Shown here in pieces: positions 9,166 to 17,711 of a stretch of DNA of 32,870 bases (position 1 is its first letter; each line of letters begins with the position of its first letter). Source of the DNA: Lysobacteraceae bacterium (GTDB taxonomy: Bacteria > Pseudomonadota > Gammaproteobacteria > Xanthomonadales > Xanthomonadaceae). The stretch spans positions 1 through 32,870 of the forward strand of contig JAJTGG010000012.1 of NCBI GenBank assembly GCA_021299355.1, read 5' to 3'. The notes under the pieces are model-generated. The model searched no databases, had not been told where the DNA came from, and saw only the letters and a list, made by a program, of their open reading frames with translations. A program made the position numbers and the translations under genes.

Positions 9166-10923
9166 TTATTTCGGGTCACGCACTTTCACATGCAGCTCGG
9201 CCAACTGCCCATCCGGAATCGCGGACGGCGCGCTGGTCAACAGGCATTGTGCCGAGGCTGTTTTCGGGAACGCGATGACGTCGCGGATGGACTCGGTGCC
9301 GGCCATCAATGCCGCGATGCGGTCGATGCCGAAAGCGATGCCACCGTGCGGCGGTGCGCCGTACTGCAGGGCTTCCAGCAGGAAGCCGAACTTGACCTGG
9401 GCTTCTTTCTTGGAGATGCCCAGCAGATCGAACACCGTGCTTTGCATCGCCGTGCGGTGGATACGGACCGAGCCGCCGCCGATTTCATTGCCGTTGAGCA
9501 CCATATCGTAACCGCGGCTGACCGCGGTCTTGGCATTGGCCACCAGAGCATCGACATCATCCACCTTCGGGGCGGTGAACGGGTGGTGCAGCGCCATGAA
9601 GCGCTGGGCCTCATCGTCCCATTCGAACATCGGGAAATCGGTGACCCACAACGGGGCCCAGCCTTCGGCAAGCAGATGCAGATCCTTGGCGACTTTCAGG
9701 CGCAGCGCGCCCATGAAATCGCACACGGTTTTATAGGCGCCGGCGCCGAAGAATAGCATGTCGCCGTTGTCGGCCTGCGCGGCCTGCAGCACCGCGGTCA
9801 GTGTGGCGTCATCGAGGAATTTGGCGATCGGAGAGGCGATGCCTTCGCGGCCCTTGACCAGATCTTCGACCTTCAGCCAGGCCAGACCCTTGGCGCCGTA
9901 TTTGGCACAGTACGCGCCGAAGTCATCGATCTGTTTGCGTGACAGTGCCGCACCGCCGGGAACCCGCAGGACCGCAACCCGGCCTTCGACATGGTTGGCC
10001 CAGTCGGTGAACACCTTGAATTCGGAATTCTTGACCAAATCGGCCACATCCACCAGTTCCAGCGCGATGCGCAGATCCGGCTTGTCGGAACCGTAACGGC
10101 GCATGGCTTCGGCATAGGTCAGGCGCGGGAACGGATCGGCCAGTTCAACGCCCTGCACTTCCTTGAAGATGGCGCGGATCATGCCTTCGACGAAATCCTG
10201 GATGTCCTGTTCGGTGATGAAGGCGAACTCCATGTCGAGCTGGGTGAATTCGGGCTGGCGGTCGGCACGCAGGTCTTCGTCACGGAAGCAACGGGCGATC
10301 TGGTAGTAACGATCCATGCCGGCCATCATCAGCAGCTGTTTGAACAGCTGCGGCGACTGCGGCAGCGCGAAGAATTCGCCCGGATGCACACGGCTCGGCA
10401 CCAGATAGTCGCGTGCGCCCTCCGGCGTGGCCTTGGTCAGGATCGGGGTTTCAATGTCCTGGAAGCCGGCGGCATCAAGATAGCGGCGCAGTGCCTGCAC
10501 CAGCGCGGTGCGCTTGCGCATGGTCTTCTGCATTTCCGGGCGGCGCAGATCGAGATACCGGTAACGCAGGCGGATGTCCTCGCCGGGATTTTCATGGTTG
10601 TAGAACGGCAGGCTGGCTGAAGCGTTCAGGATTTCGATGCGTTCGGCCAGGACTTCCACGGCGCCGGTGGCGATCTTGCTGTTGACGCTGTGGCGCGCGC
10701 GCACGCTGCCGGTGACCCGCAGGCAGTATTCGTAGCCCACTTTCTCGGCATCGGCGAAGGCCGGATTGTCCGGTTCGGCCACCACCTGCACGATGCCCTC
10801 GTGGTCGCGCAGATCGATGAAGCAGACACCGCCCAGGTTCCGGGACACATCGGCCCAGCCGCACAGAGTGATGCTTTGACCGATGTGGGATTCATTGATT
10901 TGACCGCAGTAATGGCTACGCAT
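9166..10923 (-). CDS. aspS: Aspartyl-tRNA synthetase AspS
   Basis: Class II synthetase charging tRNA-Asp. The 585-residue bacterial-type protein has the N-terminal anticodon-binding OB fold (1-about 105, starting MRSHYCGQI). Class II motif 2 is present ([19 protein letters not shown]), a GAD-type insertion domain covers about 285-420, and motif 3 is [15 protein letters not shown] near the C-terminus. Length is typical for bacteria (about 585-595). The gene ends 116 bases before yebC. A TAAAAT -10-like box on the minus strand (10957-10962) lies about 34 bases before the start but has no clear -35. Discriminating versus non-discriminating specificity cannot be told from the sequence by eye. Confidence 0.98.
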   Translation of the reverse strand: MRSHYCGQINESHIGQSITLCGWADVSRNLGGVCFIDLRDHEGIVQVVAEPDNPAFADAEKVGYEYCLRVTGSVRARHSVNSKIATGAVEVLAERIEILNASASLPFYNHENPGEDIRLRYRYLDLRRPEMQKTMRKRTALVQALRRYLDAAGFQDIETPILTKATPEGARDYLVPSRVHPGEFFALPQSPQLFKQLLMMAGMDRYYQIARCFRDEDLRADRQPEFTQLDMEFAFITEQDIQDFVEGMIRAIFKEVQGVELADPFPRLTYAEAMRRYGSDKPDLRIALELVDVADLVKNSEFKVFTDWANHVEGRVAVLRVPGGAALSRKQIDDFGAYCAKYGAKGLAWLKVEDLVKGREGIASPIAKFLDDATLTAVLQAAQADNGDMLFFGAGAYKTVCDFMGALRLKVAKDLHLLAEGWAPLWVTDFPMFEWDDEAQRFMALHHPFTAPKVDDVDALVANAKTAVSRGYDMVLNGNEIGGGSVRIHRTAMQSTVFDLLGISKKEAQVKFGFLLEALQYGAPPHGGIAFGIDRIAALMAGTESIRDVIAFPKTASAQCLLTSAPSAIPDGQLAELHVKVRDPK

Positions 10924-11092
10924 GGGGCTTGGACTCTTGGCTGTCTCGAACCGGCTATTTTAAAGGACAGGCCGGCCATGTGCGCGCTTTTGGGTGCTTT
11001 TTTGCCAATTGCCGGCCGCTCTCGCCCGCGGGCGCCGCTCCGGAACCCGTTTTGAGCCACATCGGTTACTTTCCGGTTCAGAGAAAGCGCAG

Positions 11093-11098
11093 TATATT
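11093..11098 (+). promoter_or_regulatory. Candidate -10 box for the triple-DUF3011 gene
   Basis: TATATT lies 31 bases before the ATG at 11130, in the divergent spacer with aspS. The hexamer 17 bases upstream (TTTCCG) is a weak -35. A GGGAG Shine-Dalgarno precedes the start codon. Confidence 0.3.
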
Positions 11099-11129
11099 GT
11101 CTCGAACTGACTAGTATGGGAGCACGAAG

Positions 11130-12077
11130 ATGATCCGTCTTGTTATCGCCCTTTTTATCGCCAGTCTGAGTTTTGATGTCGGGGCGCAATCCAGGCCCCC
11201 GGTCGATACGAGGGCCTATGCACCGGAGAACATCGGCTCGCTGCCGGTGTCCGATCAGATCCGCGTCATCGAAAAGGAATACCGCGAGCAATCCCGCGGT
11301 CGCCAGATTCCCGATGACCAGCTGGATTTCTACCTGGACCAGATCAAATATTCGCGCTGGACTTTCAGCCGAATCAAGAACGACATCGCCGTGTCCCTGC
11401 GCGGTAACGGCAATGGCAACTGGAATCCGCCGCCGGGTGGGAACTGGAACCCGGGCAATGTCATCTGCTCCAGCAAGGACCGTCGCTACAACGAATGCCG
11501 TACGCCGTTCCGCGGCCGTGCCCGTCTGGTCGAAAACATTTCCGATACACGCTGCGTCGAAGGTCGCAACTGGGGCTCGCGCCAAGGACTTGTCTGGGTT
11601 GATGATGGCTGCCGCGGCCGTTTCGTCGATTCCGGAAGCAGCTGGGGTGGCAGCGGCGGCAATGGAAACAACGGCCAAACCTTCCGCTGTGAAAGCGACG
11701 GCGGCCGTTACCGCGAGTGCCGCAAACCCTATAGCGGCAATACCGTTCTGGTCCGCCAGCTGTCCAGCAGCCGCTGCACCGAGGGCTACAGCTGGGGCGA
11801 GAAACGCGACATCGTATGGGTTTCCAACGGCTGCCGCGGCGAATTCCAGATCCGTGGCGGCAATGGCGGCTCCGGCGGCAACTGGAACAACGGATATACG
11901 GTGACCTGCTCGAGTTACAACGGCACCCTGCGCACCTGCGCCTGGGATCGCAACCGCGGCGCACCGAGCCTAATCGAGCGCCTGGCCGGCCGTTGCGCAG
12001 AAGGTACCGACTGGGCTTATGACGGCCGTAATTTGTGGGTGAGAAACAGCTGCAGCGCCCGTTTCGGCGCCCGCTGA
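11130..12077 (+). CDS. Secreted protein with three DUF3011 repeats
   Basis: Exported protein of 315 residues, function unknown. A signal peptide covers about 1-19 (cleavage near VGA/QS). Residues 20-90 form a charged, probably helical region. Three copies of the cysteine-containing DUF3011 domain follow at about 111-165, 184-239 and 257-312, separated by Gly/Asn-rich linkers. Each copy has four Cys with identical spacing (113/123/142/161, 187/197/216/235, 260/270/289/308), plus shared RC-EG-W and VW--GCRG-F elements. This implies a disulfide-stabilised periplasmic or secreted fold. DUF3011 is common in xanthomonads. It is transcribed opposite to its neighbours and ends in a shared bidirectional terminator. 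The cellular role is not inferable. Confidence 0.88.
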   Translation: MIRLVIALFIASLSFDVGAQSRPPVDTRAYAPENIGSLPVSDQIRVIEKEYREQSRGRQIPDDQLDFYLDQIKYSRWTFSRIKNDIAVSLRGNGNGNWNPPPGGNWNPGNVICSSKDRRYNECRTPFRGRARLVENISDTRCVEGRNWGSRQGLVWVDDGCRGRFVDSGSSWGGSGGNGNNGQTFRCESDGGRYRECRKPYSGNTVLVRQLSSSRCTEGYSWGEKRDIVWVSNGCRGEFQIRGGNGGSGGNWNNGYTVTCSSYNGTLRTCAWDRNRGAPSLIERLAGRCAEGTDWAYDGRNLWVRNSCSARFGAR

Positions 12078-12098
12078 TACACATCGACCGCTAGGAAG

Positions 12099-12127
12099 AA
12101 AAACCCCGGCTATTGGCCGGGGTTTTT
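12099..12127. terminator. Bidirectional intrinsic terminator between the DUF3011 gene and fmdB
   Basis: Perfect 12-bp inverted repeat (12099-12110 and 12116-12127) with a 5-base loop. It has a GC-rich core and A5/T5 flanks, so it can stop both the plus-strand gene ending at 12077 and the minus-strand gene ending at 12127. Confidence 0.9.
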
Positions 12128-12366
12128 CATTCCGCTTTCGGAACACCGGATGGTGCCTCGGCCAGATTCCTCTTTTTGTCCCCGTCTTTCTTGAAGTCGG
12201 TTTCGTACCAGCCGGAACCGGCCAGACGGAAACTGGGTGCGGTCACCTGACGGGAAACCGCAGGCTGGCCGCAAGCCGGGCAATCGCACGGATCGGGGTC
12301 GGACATTTTCTGCAGACGCTCGAAGCGATGGCCGCATTCGGAACAGGCGAAATCATAGAGAGGCAT
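12127..12366 (-). CDS. FmdB-family zinc-ribbon protein
   Basis: Small cytoplasmic protein of 79 residues, opening MPLYDFACSECGHRFERLQ as in the FmdB/CxxC_CxxC_SSSS putative regulatory family. Cys8 and Cys11 plus Cys27/29 and Cys32 (CDCPACG) form a zinc-ribbon knuckle pair. The conserved Ser/Phe region (APSFRLAGSGWYETDFKK) follows, and a charged tail ends the protein. Function is unknown in general; related genes are often near aspS. It starts 43 bases after the yheS stop and may be the last gene of that unit. Its stop codon overlaps the terminator stem. Confidence 0.9.
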   Translation of the reverse strand: MPLYDFACSECGHRFERLQKMSDPDPCDCPACGQPAVSRQVTAPSFRLAGSGWYETDFKKDGDKKRNLAEAPSGVPKAE

Positions 12367-12409
12367 GGGACACCGGATAGCGTGAAGGTGGTGGGTAATT
12401 CAGGGCGGC

Positions 12410-14293
12410 TCAGCCGTTTTCAAGCGCGCCATAGGCTTCCAGCCAGCGGGCTTCGGCTTCGGCGCGCTCGGACTCCAGCTTTTGCTGCTGCTGACCCAGC
12501 TGCAGCAGTACGGCGCCGCCATCGGATTGATACAGCTCGGGCCGTGCCATTTCTTCCTGGATATGGGCCAATTGCGAGTCCAGTTCCACCATGCGGGATT
12601 CCAGCTTCTCGACCTGCTTCTGCAGCTTGACGAGGTCGGCTGTGCACTTCGGCGGTGCCGGCGGCTTGGCCGCTTCCGCTTTGGCCTCGCTGCGGGCCTT
12701 GCTGGCAGACTGATCGGCCTTGTTGCCGCGGGCCTTGAGCCAGACCGCGTATTCGTCGAGATCGCCGTTGAACGGATCGACGCGGCCGTCGGCCACGCGC
12801 CAGAAGGTCTCACTGACCAAGCCGATCAAGTGGCGGTCATGTGAAACCAGCACGATTGCGCCGTCGAAGTCGCTGAGCGCCTCGGCCAGGGCCTCGCGCA
12901 TGTCGATGTCGAGGTGGTTGGTCGGCTCATCGAGCAGCAGCACATTCGGCTGCTGGTAGGCAATCAGTGCCAGTGCCAGCCGGGCACGCTCGCCGCCGGA
13001 AAAGCCGTCCACCGACTCGAACGCACGGTCACCGACGAAATACCATTGCCCAAGGAAATTGCGCAACACCTGCTCACCGGCCTCGGGTGCGATTTCCTTC
13101 AGATGCCAGATCGGACTCTGGCCTTCGGTCAGGCTTTCGACCGTATGCTGGGCGAAATAACCGATGCGCAGATCCGGATGCGCCACGCGCTCGCCATCCA
13201 GCAGCGACAGTTCGCCGACCAGGGTTTTGACCAGCGTGGATTTACCGGCGCCGTTCGGGCCGAGCAGACCGACGCGGTCTCCGGCCTCCAGTCCGAAACC
13301 GACCTGATCGAGGATTTTCGTACGGCCATAGCCGCAATCGGCCTGATTGAGACGAATCAGCGAGTGCGGCAGCTTGGCCGGTTGTCCGAACTGGATGTGC
13401 ATGGCGCGCTCGGCGCGCACAGCCTCGGTACCGGCTAGTTTCGCCAAACGCTTCATGCGCGATTGCGCCTGCTTGGCCTTGCTGGCTTTGGCCTTGAAAC
13501 GGTCGATGAATTTCTGCAGATGCTCGCGTTCGGCCTGTTCCTTTTCGAAACTGATCTGTTGCAGGCGCAGGTGCTCGGCGCGCTGTCGCTCGAAACTGGT
13601 GTAGTCGCCGGTGTACAGCTTGGCCTTGCCTTCATTGAGATGCAGGGTATGCGTACAGACGCCGTCAAGGAATTCACGGTCGTGCGAAATCAGCATGATG
13701 GTGCCCGGATAGCGCAGTAACCACTGCTCGAGCCAGAGCACGGCATCGAGATCGAGATGGTTGGTCGGTTCGTCGAGCAGCAGCAGATCCGAGGGCTTCA
13801 TCAGCGCGCGCGCCAGATTGAGCCGGACGCGCCAGCCGCCGGAGAAATCCGAGACCGGCCGCAGATGGCTCTCGGCTCCGAAACCCAGGCCGTGCAGCAG
13901 CTTGCCGGCACGCGCCGGTGCGTCATAGCCGTTCAGTTCATCGAGCTTCTGATGGGCTTCTGCGACCGCATCGTAATCTTCGGCATCCATGGCGGCAGCT
14001 TCGGCGCGGATGACATCGAATACCTCCTGATCGCCGCTGAGTACGAAATCCAAGGCCGAATCGGGCAGGGAGGGGGTTTCCTGGGCGACGCTGGCGATGC
14101 GTAGGCGGGTCGGCATATCGATGTCGCCCTTGTCAGCATCCACTTCGCCGAGCACTGCGGCGAACAGGCTGGTCTTGCCGCACCCGTTACGGCCGACCAC
14201 GCCGACACGGGTGCCGGCATGCAGGGTCAGATCGATATTGGAAAGTAGCAGGCGCTCGCCGCGCCGGAGCGCGAAATTACGGAATGCAATCAT
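12410..14293 (-). CDS. yheS: ABC-F family ATPase, YheS-like
   Basis: Cytoplasmic ABC-F protein with two ATP-binding cassettes and no membrane domain; this family binds ribosomes and modulates translation. There are 627 residues: the first Walker A is GRNGCGKTS (about 34-42), the second GPNGAGKST (about 344-352). Both halves have FSGG(W/E) ABC signatures and LLLDEPTNHLD Walker B motifs. The linker rich in Lys/Arg (about 235-310) and a C-terminal coiled coil with many Glu/Lys/Gln (about 530-627) are typical. The opening MIAFRNFALRRGERLLL and SVAQETPSLPDSALDFV match E. coli YheS better than Uup or EttA. It overlaps the pyrB stop by 4 bases. Confidence 0.92.
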   Translation of the reverse strand: MIAFRNFALRRGERLLLSNIDLTLHAGTRVGVVGRNGCGKTSLFAAVLGEVDADKGDIDMPTRLRIASVAQETPSLPDSALDFVLSGDQEVFDVIRAEAAAMDAEDYDAVAEAHQKLDELNGYDAPARAGKLLHGLGFGAESHLRPVSDFSGGWRVRLNLARALMKPSDLLLLDEPTNHLDLDAVLWLEQWLLRYPGTIMLISHDREFLDGVCTHTLHLNEGKAKLYTGDYTSFERQRAEHLRLQQISFEKEQAEREHLQKFIDRFKAKASKAKQAQSRMKRLAKLAGTEAVRAERAMHIQFGQPAKLPHSLIRLNQADCGYGRTKILDQVGFGLEAGDRVGLLGPNGAGKSTLVKTLVGELSLLDGERVAHPDLRIGYFAQHTVESLTEGQSPIWHLKEIAPEAGEQVLRNFLGQWYFVGDRAFESVDGFSGGERARLALALIAYQQPNVLLLDEPTNHLDIDMREALAEALSDFDGAIVLVSHDRHLIGLVSETFWRVADGRVDPFNGDLDEYAVWLKARGNKADQSASKARSEAKAEAAKPPAPPKCTADLVKLQKQVEKLESRMVELDSQLAHIQEEMARPELYQSDGGAVLLQLGQQQQKLESERAEAEARWLEAYGALENG

Positions 14294-15213
14294 GCGGCGA
14301 AGACCGCCTGCAATACCGCCATGCGCACCGCCACACCATTGCTGACCTGCTCGAAGATGACCGATTGGTTGCCATCGGCAACATCGTCGGCGATTTCAAC
14401 GCCACGGTTCATCGGGCCCGGATGCATGACGATGGCATCGGCTGCGGCAAGCGCCAGGCGCCGCGCATCCAGACCGTAATCGGCGAAATAGGTTTCGAGC
14501 GAGCCGACCAGACCCTGCTCCATACGCTCGCGCTGCAGGCGCAGCATCATCAGCACATCGGCGCCGGCCACGGCGTCATCGAAGCGGGACAACCGCTTGC
14601 AACCCTCCAGCGTGCCGTCGTCCGGCATCAGGCTGTCGGGTCCGCAGACACGGATTTCGCCGCAACCCAGCATTTTCAAGGCCTGCAGGCCTGACCGCGC
14701 AACCCGTGAATGCAGGATGTCGCCGGCAATCACCACTTTCAGGCATGAAAAATCCGTACCCTTGTGCTGACGGATGGTCAGCATGTCGAGCAGGCCCTGG
14801 GTCGGGTGATTGCTCCGGCCATCCCCGGCGTTGATGAACCGGGTTTCCGGTTTTGCGGCATCGCGCAGCGCGCGCAGCTCGCCGTCGATGGCGGTACGGA
14901 TGACAAAGCAATCCACACCCATGGCCTCCAGCGTACGCATGGTATCAATGGCGGTTTCGCCTTTCTTGCCGCTGGAATTGGCGACATCAAAGGGCAGCAC
15001 ATCGGCACCGAGACGGGCGGCCGCCAGCATGAACGAGCCCCGGGTTCGGGTCGATGCCTCAAAAAACAGCGGGCAGATGGTCTTGCCCTGCAGCGTGGCG
15101 CGTAAGGTGCTGCCGCCGAGGGCCAGAGGACGAAGCTCCTGCGCCCGGTCGAGCAAGGCCCGAAGTTGTCCGGGCTCGAGATCGGCAATGGAAAGAAGAT
15201 GTGGCAGGTTCAT
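14290..15213 (-). CDS. pyrB: Aspartate carbamoyltransferase catalytic subunit
   Basis: Second step of de novo pyrimidine synthesis: carbamoyl phosphate plus aspartate gives carbamoyl aspartate. The 307-residue protein has the carbamoyl-phosphate site FFEASTRTRGSF (about 51-62). It also has the HPTQGLLDM loop, a VVIAGDILHSRVARS segment, and HPGPMNRGVEI near the C-terminus. No pyrI regulatory subunit or pyrC is in the window. It overlaps ruvX upstream and yheS downstream by 4 bases each, so it is in a tightly coupled unit. No pyrimidine-responsive leader is visible, as expected for an internal gene. Confidence 0.97.
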   Translation of the reverse strand: MNLPHLLSIADLEPGQLRALLDRAQELRPLALGGSTLRATLQGKTICPLFFEASTRTRGSFMLAAARLGADVLPFDVANSSGKKGETAIDTMRTLEAMGVDCFVIRTAIDGELRALRDAAKPETRFINAGDGRSNHPTQGLLDMLTIRQHKGTDFSCLKVVIAGDILHSRVARSGLQALKMLGCGEIRVCGPDSLMPDDGTLEGCKRLSRFDDAVAGADVLMMLRLQRERMEQGLVGSLETYFADYGLDARRLALAAADAIVMHPGPMNRGVEIADDVADGNQSVIFEQVSNGVAVRMAVLQAVFAA

Positions 15214-15680
15214 GCAATGGCGTCCAGATCAATTCGGTTTAGGGGTTGCTGGAACCAGCGTTCCAGGATGATGACGGCGGCCCAGGCATCCAGCTGATCG
15301 GCCTGATGGCGTTTACTTTCACCACGGGCGCGGCTTTCGGCGAAACGCTGCGCGGCCTCGATCGAGGTGTTACGTTCGTCCATGACGCTGATGGGTTTGC
15401 CGTAGCGCTGTTGCAGGCTGCGTGCAAAATGCAGCGCCCTGTCGCGGGCCGGCTGGTTTTCGCCATCCTGCCTCAGCGGATTGCCGACCACCAGCCCATT
15501 TGGCATCCATTCGCGCATCCAGGCATCGACCGCCGGCCAATCCGGACCGCTCTCGAACACCTCCAGAATACCGAGCGGCCGCGCGGTTGCCGACAGGCTG
15601 TTGCCCACGGCAACACCCGTGCGGCGGGCGCCAACATCGAAGGCCAGCACGGTCAGCACCTCGCCCTGCGGCCAGCCCAT
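15210..15680 (-). CDS. ruvX: RuvX/YqgF, pre-16S rRNA 5'-end processing nuclease
   Basis: RNase H-fold nuclease (YqgF) that matures the 5' end of 16S rRNA. I start it at the ATG at 15680 (MGWPQGEVLTVLAFDVGARRTGVAVG), giving 156 residues. The frame remains open further upstream through yqgE, but that extension has no family resemblance. Conserved parts are AFDVGARRTGVAVGN (catalytic Asp), GLVVGNPLR, SVMDERNTSIEA and the HQADQLDAWAAVIILE helix with another catalytic Asp. The start overlaps the yqgE stop by one base (TGATG) and the stop overlaps pyrB. Confidence 0.93.
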   Translation of the reverse strand: MGWPQGEVLTVLAFDVGARRTGVAVGNSLSATARPLGILEVFESGPDWPAVDAWMREWMPNGLVVGNPLRQDGENQPARDRALHFARSLQQRYGKPISVMDERNTSIEAAQRFAESRARGESKRHQADQLDAWAAVIILERWFQQPLNRIDLDAIA

Positions 15681-16243
15681 CAGGCATGCCCCGCATGGCT
15701 GGACAGGAGTGACAAATTGACACCGAGTTGCCGTGCCGCCGCCTGCCAGCGCTCCGTAATCGGGGCTTCGAAAATGATGTCTTCCGAGGCCGGCGCATTC
15801 AGCCAGGCATTGTCGGCCAGTTCGTCTTCGAGCTGTCCGGCCGACCAACCGGAATAGCCCAGAAGCACCAGAAACCGTTCGGGACCTTCGCCGGCCGCCA
15901 ACGCCGTCAGGATGTCGCGCGAGGTGGAGACGGTCAGTCCGTTGCCCAGATGCAGGCTGGAGTCCCAGGAGCGTCCATCGCTGTGCAGGATGAAGCCGCG
16001 CTCCGGACTGACCGGACCGCCGGATAAAACATTCACCGCCCGCAGGTGCGGATTCTGGCAAGGCATTCCGAGTTGATCAAACAATACCCCGAGGGTGAAT
16101 TCGGAATCTTGATTCAACACCAGCCCCATCGCACCCTGCATGTCATGCTGGCAGATCAGGGACACCGAACGCGCAAAATAACCATCCTCCATGCCGGGCA
16201 TGGCGATCAGCAGCTGTTCGGCGAGACTCGTGGTTTCTGGCAT
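15680..16243 (-). CDS. yqgE: YqgE/AlgH family protein
   Basis: Conserved cytoplasmic protein of 187 residues; the family is named for AlgH of Pseudomonas, but its biochemical role is unsettled. Family features are LLIAMPGMEDGYFARSV at the N-terminus, GAMGLVLNQ, VLSGGPVSPERGFILH and LLGYSGWSAGQLEDELADNAWL. The yqgE-ruvX pairing is conserved across gammaproteobacteria, which supports both calls. It is first in the yqgE-ruvX-pyrB-yheS unit. A TACAAT box on the minus strand (16250-16255) lies only 6 bases before the ATG, so that promoter would give a nearly leaderless message. Confidence 0.95.
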   Translation of the reverse strand: MPETTSLAEQLLIAMPGMEDGYFARSVSLICQHDMQGAMGLVLNQDSEFTLGVLFDQLGMPCQNPHLRAVNVLSGGPVSPERGFILHSDGRSWDSSLHLGNGLTVSTSRDILTALAAGEGPERFLVLLGYSGWSAGQLEDELADNAWLNAPASEDIIFEAPITERWQAAARQLGVNLSLLSSHAGHA

Positions 16244-16284
16244 GCGCCTATTGTACCTTGCGGGCGCATTTTATTTGCCGTTCA

Positions 16285-16313
16285 TTGAGTCCCCTGCCGG
16301 CACAGGATAAACT
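16285..16313 (+). promoter_or_regulatory. Candidate sigma70 promoter of the beta-lactamase-fold gene
   Basis: TTGAGT (16285-16290), a 17-base spacer and TAAACT (16308-16313), in the divergent spacer with yqgE. Transcription would start near 16320, about 20 bases before the ATG. Confidence 0.4.
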
Positions 16314-16341
16314 AGGTCCACCCAGCCAATGACCCGCGAAG

Positions 16342-17616
16342 ATGCCGAAGCCCAGCCGTTTCCCGAAAATTCTCGCCGCGGTCACCGTCCTGTTGGCGAC
16401 CGCCGGGTTATCGACGGCTGTCAGTCAAAACAACAAACCCTTGCCAACCGGCAACAACAGCCAAGCCCTGCCTATGATGCGCGCCAATCCGGACCGCGTC
16501 CGTAACCTGCAGGGCGATGCCCGGGAAATGGAGCGCCTGGCCGAAAGCTTTATGCAAAAGAAGAAAATACCGGGCATGGCCATGGCGCTGGTCCAGGATG
16601 GCCGCGTCCTGTCGGCACGCGGCTACGGCGTCACTGACATCCGGACCGGACAGCCGATCCGAAGCGACACGATTTTCCGGCTCGCCTCGCTGTCGAAGGG
16701 CTTCGCCGCGACCTTGACCGGTATTTTGGTGGAAGAGCAGGCGCTCGGCTGGGACACCCCGATTTCCAAGCAACTGCCGGCATTCAAACTGCGGGACTAC
16801 ACGGCTTCGCAGAAATTGACCGTGAGCGACATCCTCAGCCATCAGGTCGGCTTGGCCAAAAACACCTACGACCGTGATCTGGAGAGCAGCATCCCCTACC
16901 CGTTGCTGGCCGAACGACTTTCCGATGCTCCGTTGACCTGCACACCCGGTGAATGCTACGGCTACCAGAACATCGCCTATAGCCTGATCGGCGACATGGT
17001 TTTTGCCGTCACCGGCGATTTCTATACCCATCAGGTCGAAGAAAAGATCTTCATTCCGCTCGGTATGAAATCCGCCACTTATGGCAGGGACTCCCTGATG
17101 GCCACCGGCAATTGGGCCCGTCCGCACAGTTACGGCGGCAAGGGCTGGGTTTCAGGAACGCCGAATGAGAATTACTACCATGTTCCACCCGCTGCCGGTG
17201 TCAATTCAAGCATCGCCGACATGGCCATCTGGCTGAATGCGCAGCTCGGGCACTATCCGGATGTGCTTTCGCCGGAACTGCTGCGCAAGACGCACGCGCC
17301 ACTGGTCAATACCCCGGGAGAGTTGCGCTCTTCGGGCTGGCGCAGTGAGCGCCTCAGCCGCGCCGAGTATGCTTTGGGCTGGCGCGTATTCACCTATCAG
17401 GGCCAGAAACTGATATTTCACGGCGGTGCGGTTCGCGGATACCGCGGACTGATCGCCTTTCTGCCCGACCAGGATGTCGGCATCGTCGTCCTGTGGAACA
17501 GCGAAAGCGCCGCCCCGTCGGCGCTGTTACCGGCCTGGATCGACAGGGCCCTCGGCATTTCCGGCCGGAACTGGCTTGAACTTGAGGAGCCAACCGGCAC
17601 CTCTGCCCAGGATTGA
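16342..17616 (+). CDS. Exported serine hydrolase of the beta-lactamase/penicillin-binding fold
   Basis: Protein of 424 residues with a signal peptide (about 1-28, cleavage near AVS/QNN) and a Pro/Asn-rich spacer. The class C beta-lactamase/esterase domain follows (about 60-400). The three active-site motifs are present: Ser116-Leu-Ser-Lys119, Tyr208-Gln-Asn210 and His360-Gly-Gly362. This group includes AmpC-type enzymes, DD-peptidases, D-aminopeptidases and esterases. HGG in place of KTG argues more for a peptidase or esterase than for a dedicated antibiotic-degrading enzyme. It stands alone, divergent from yqgE and convergent with the histone-like gene. Substrate cannot be assigned. Confidence 0.88.
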   Translation: MPKPSRFPKILAAVTVLLATAGLSTAVSQNNKPLPTGNNSQALPMMRANPDRVRNLQGDAREMERLAESFMQKKKIPGMAMALVQDGRVLSARGYGVTDIRTGQPIRSDTIFRLASLSKGFAATLTGILVEEQALGWDTPISKQLPAFKLRDYTASQKLTVSDILSHQVGLAKNTYDRDLESSIPYPLLAERLSDAPLTCTPGECYGYQNIAYSLIGDMVFAVTGDFYTHQVEEKIFIPLGMKSATYGRDSLMATGNWARPHSYGGKGWVSGTPNENYYHVPPAAGVNSSIADMAIWLNAQLGHYPDVLSPELLRKTHAPLVNTPGELRSSGWRSERLSRAEYALGWRVFTYQGQKLIFHGGAVRGYRGLIAFLPDQDVGIVVLWNSESAAPSALLPAWIDRALGISGRNWLELEEPTGTSAQD

Positions 17617-17622
17617 GGCATG

Positions 17623-17643
17623 AAAAAAGACGCCATCGGCGTC
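17623..17643 (-). terminator. Intrinsic terminator of the histone-like gene
   Basis: Read on the minus strand, a 6-bp GACGCC/GGCGTC hairpin (17629-17643) with a 3-base loop is followed directly by six T residues. It lies about 70 bases beyond the stop of the histone-like gene. Confidence 0.75.
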
Positions 17644-17653
17644 CTGATAAAAG

Positions 17654-17686
17654 CCCCCTCTTGACCTGGGCGGTATCAAGAGGGGG
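17654..17686. terminator. Second strong hairpin between the convergent genes
   Basis: Perfect 11-bp inverted repeat (17654-17664 and 17676-17686) with an 11-base loop. On the minus strand it is followed by CTTTTATC, a short T run; the plus strand has no T run. Together with the hairpin at 17623-17643 it makes a tandem stop for the histone-like gene. For the plus-strand hydrolase gene it could act as a transcript-end stabiliser. Confidence 0.6.
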
Positions 17687-17711
17687 ATGTTACGGTAATC
17701 GGTACAGCTAA

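Noticed and set aside
10626-11678. Minus-strand open frame (350 codons) across the aspS start and the DUF3011 gene
   Set aside because: It overlaps two supported genes in other frames and shows no coherent domain.
16342-17616. Calling the beta-lactamase-fold protein an antibiotic resistance gene
   Set aside because: The third motif is HGG, not KTG, and many exported esterases and peptidases share these motifs; resistance cannot be claimed from sequence.
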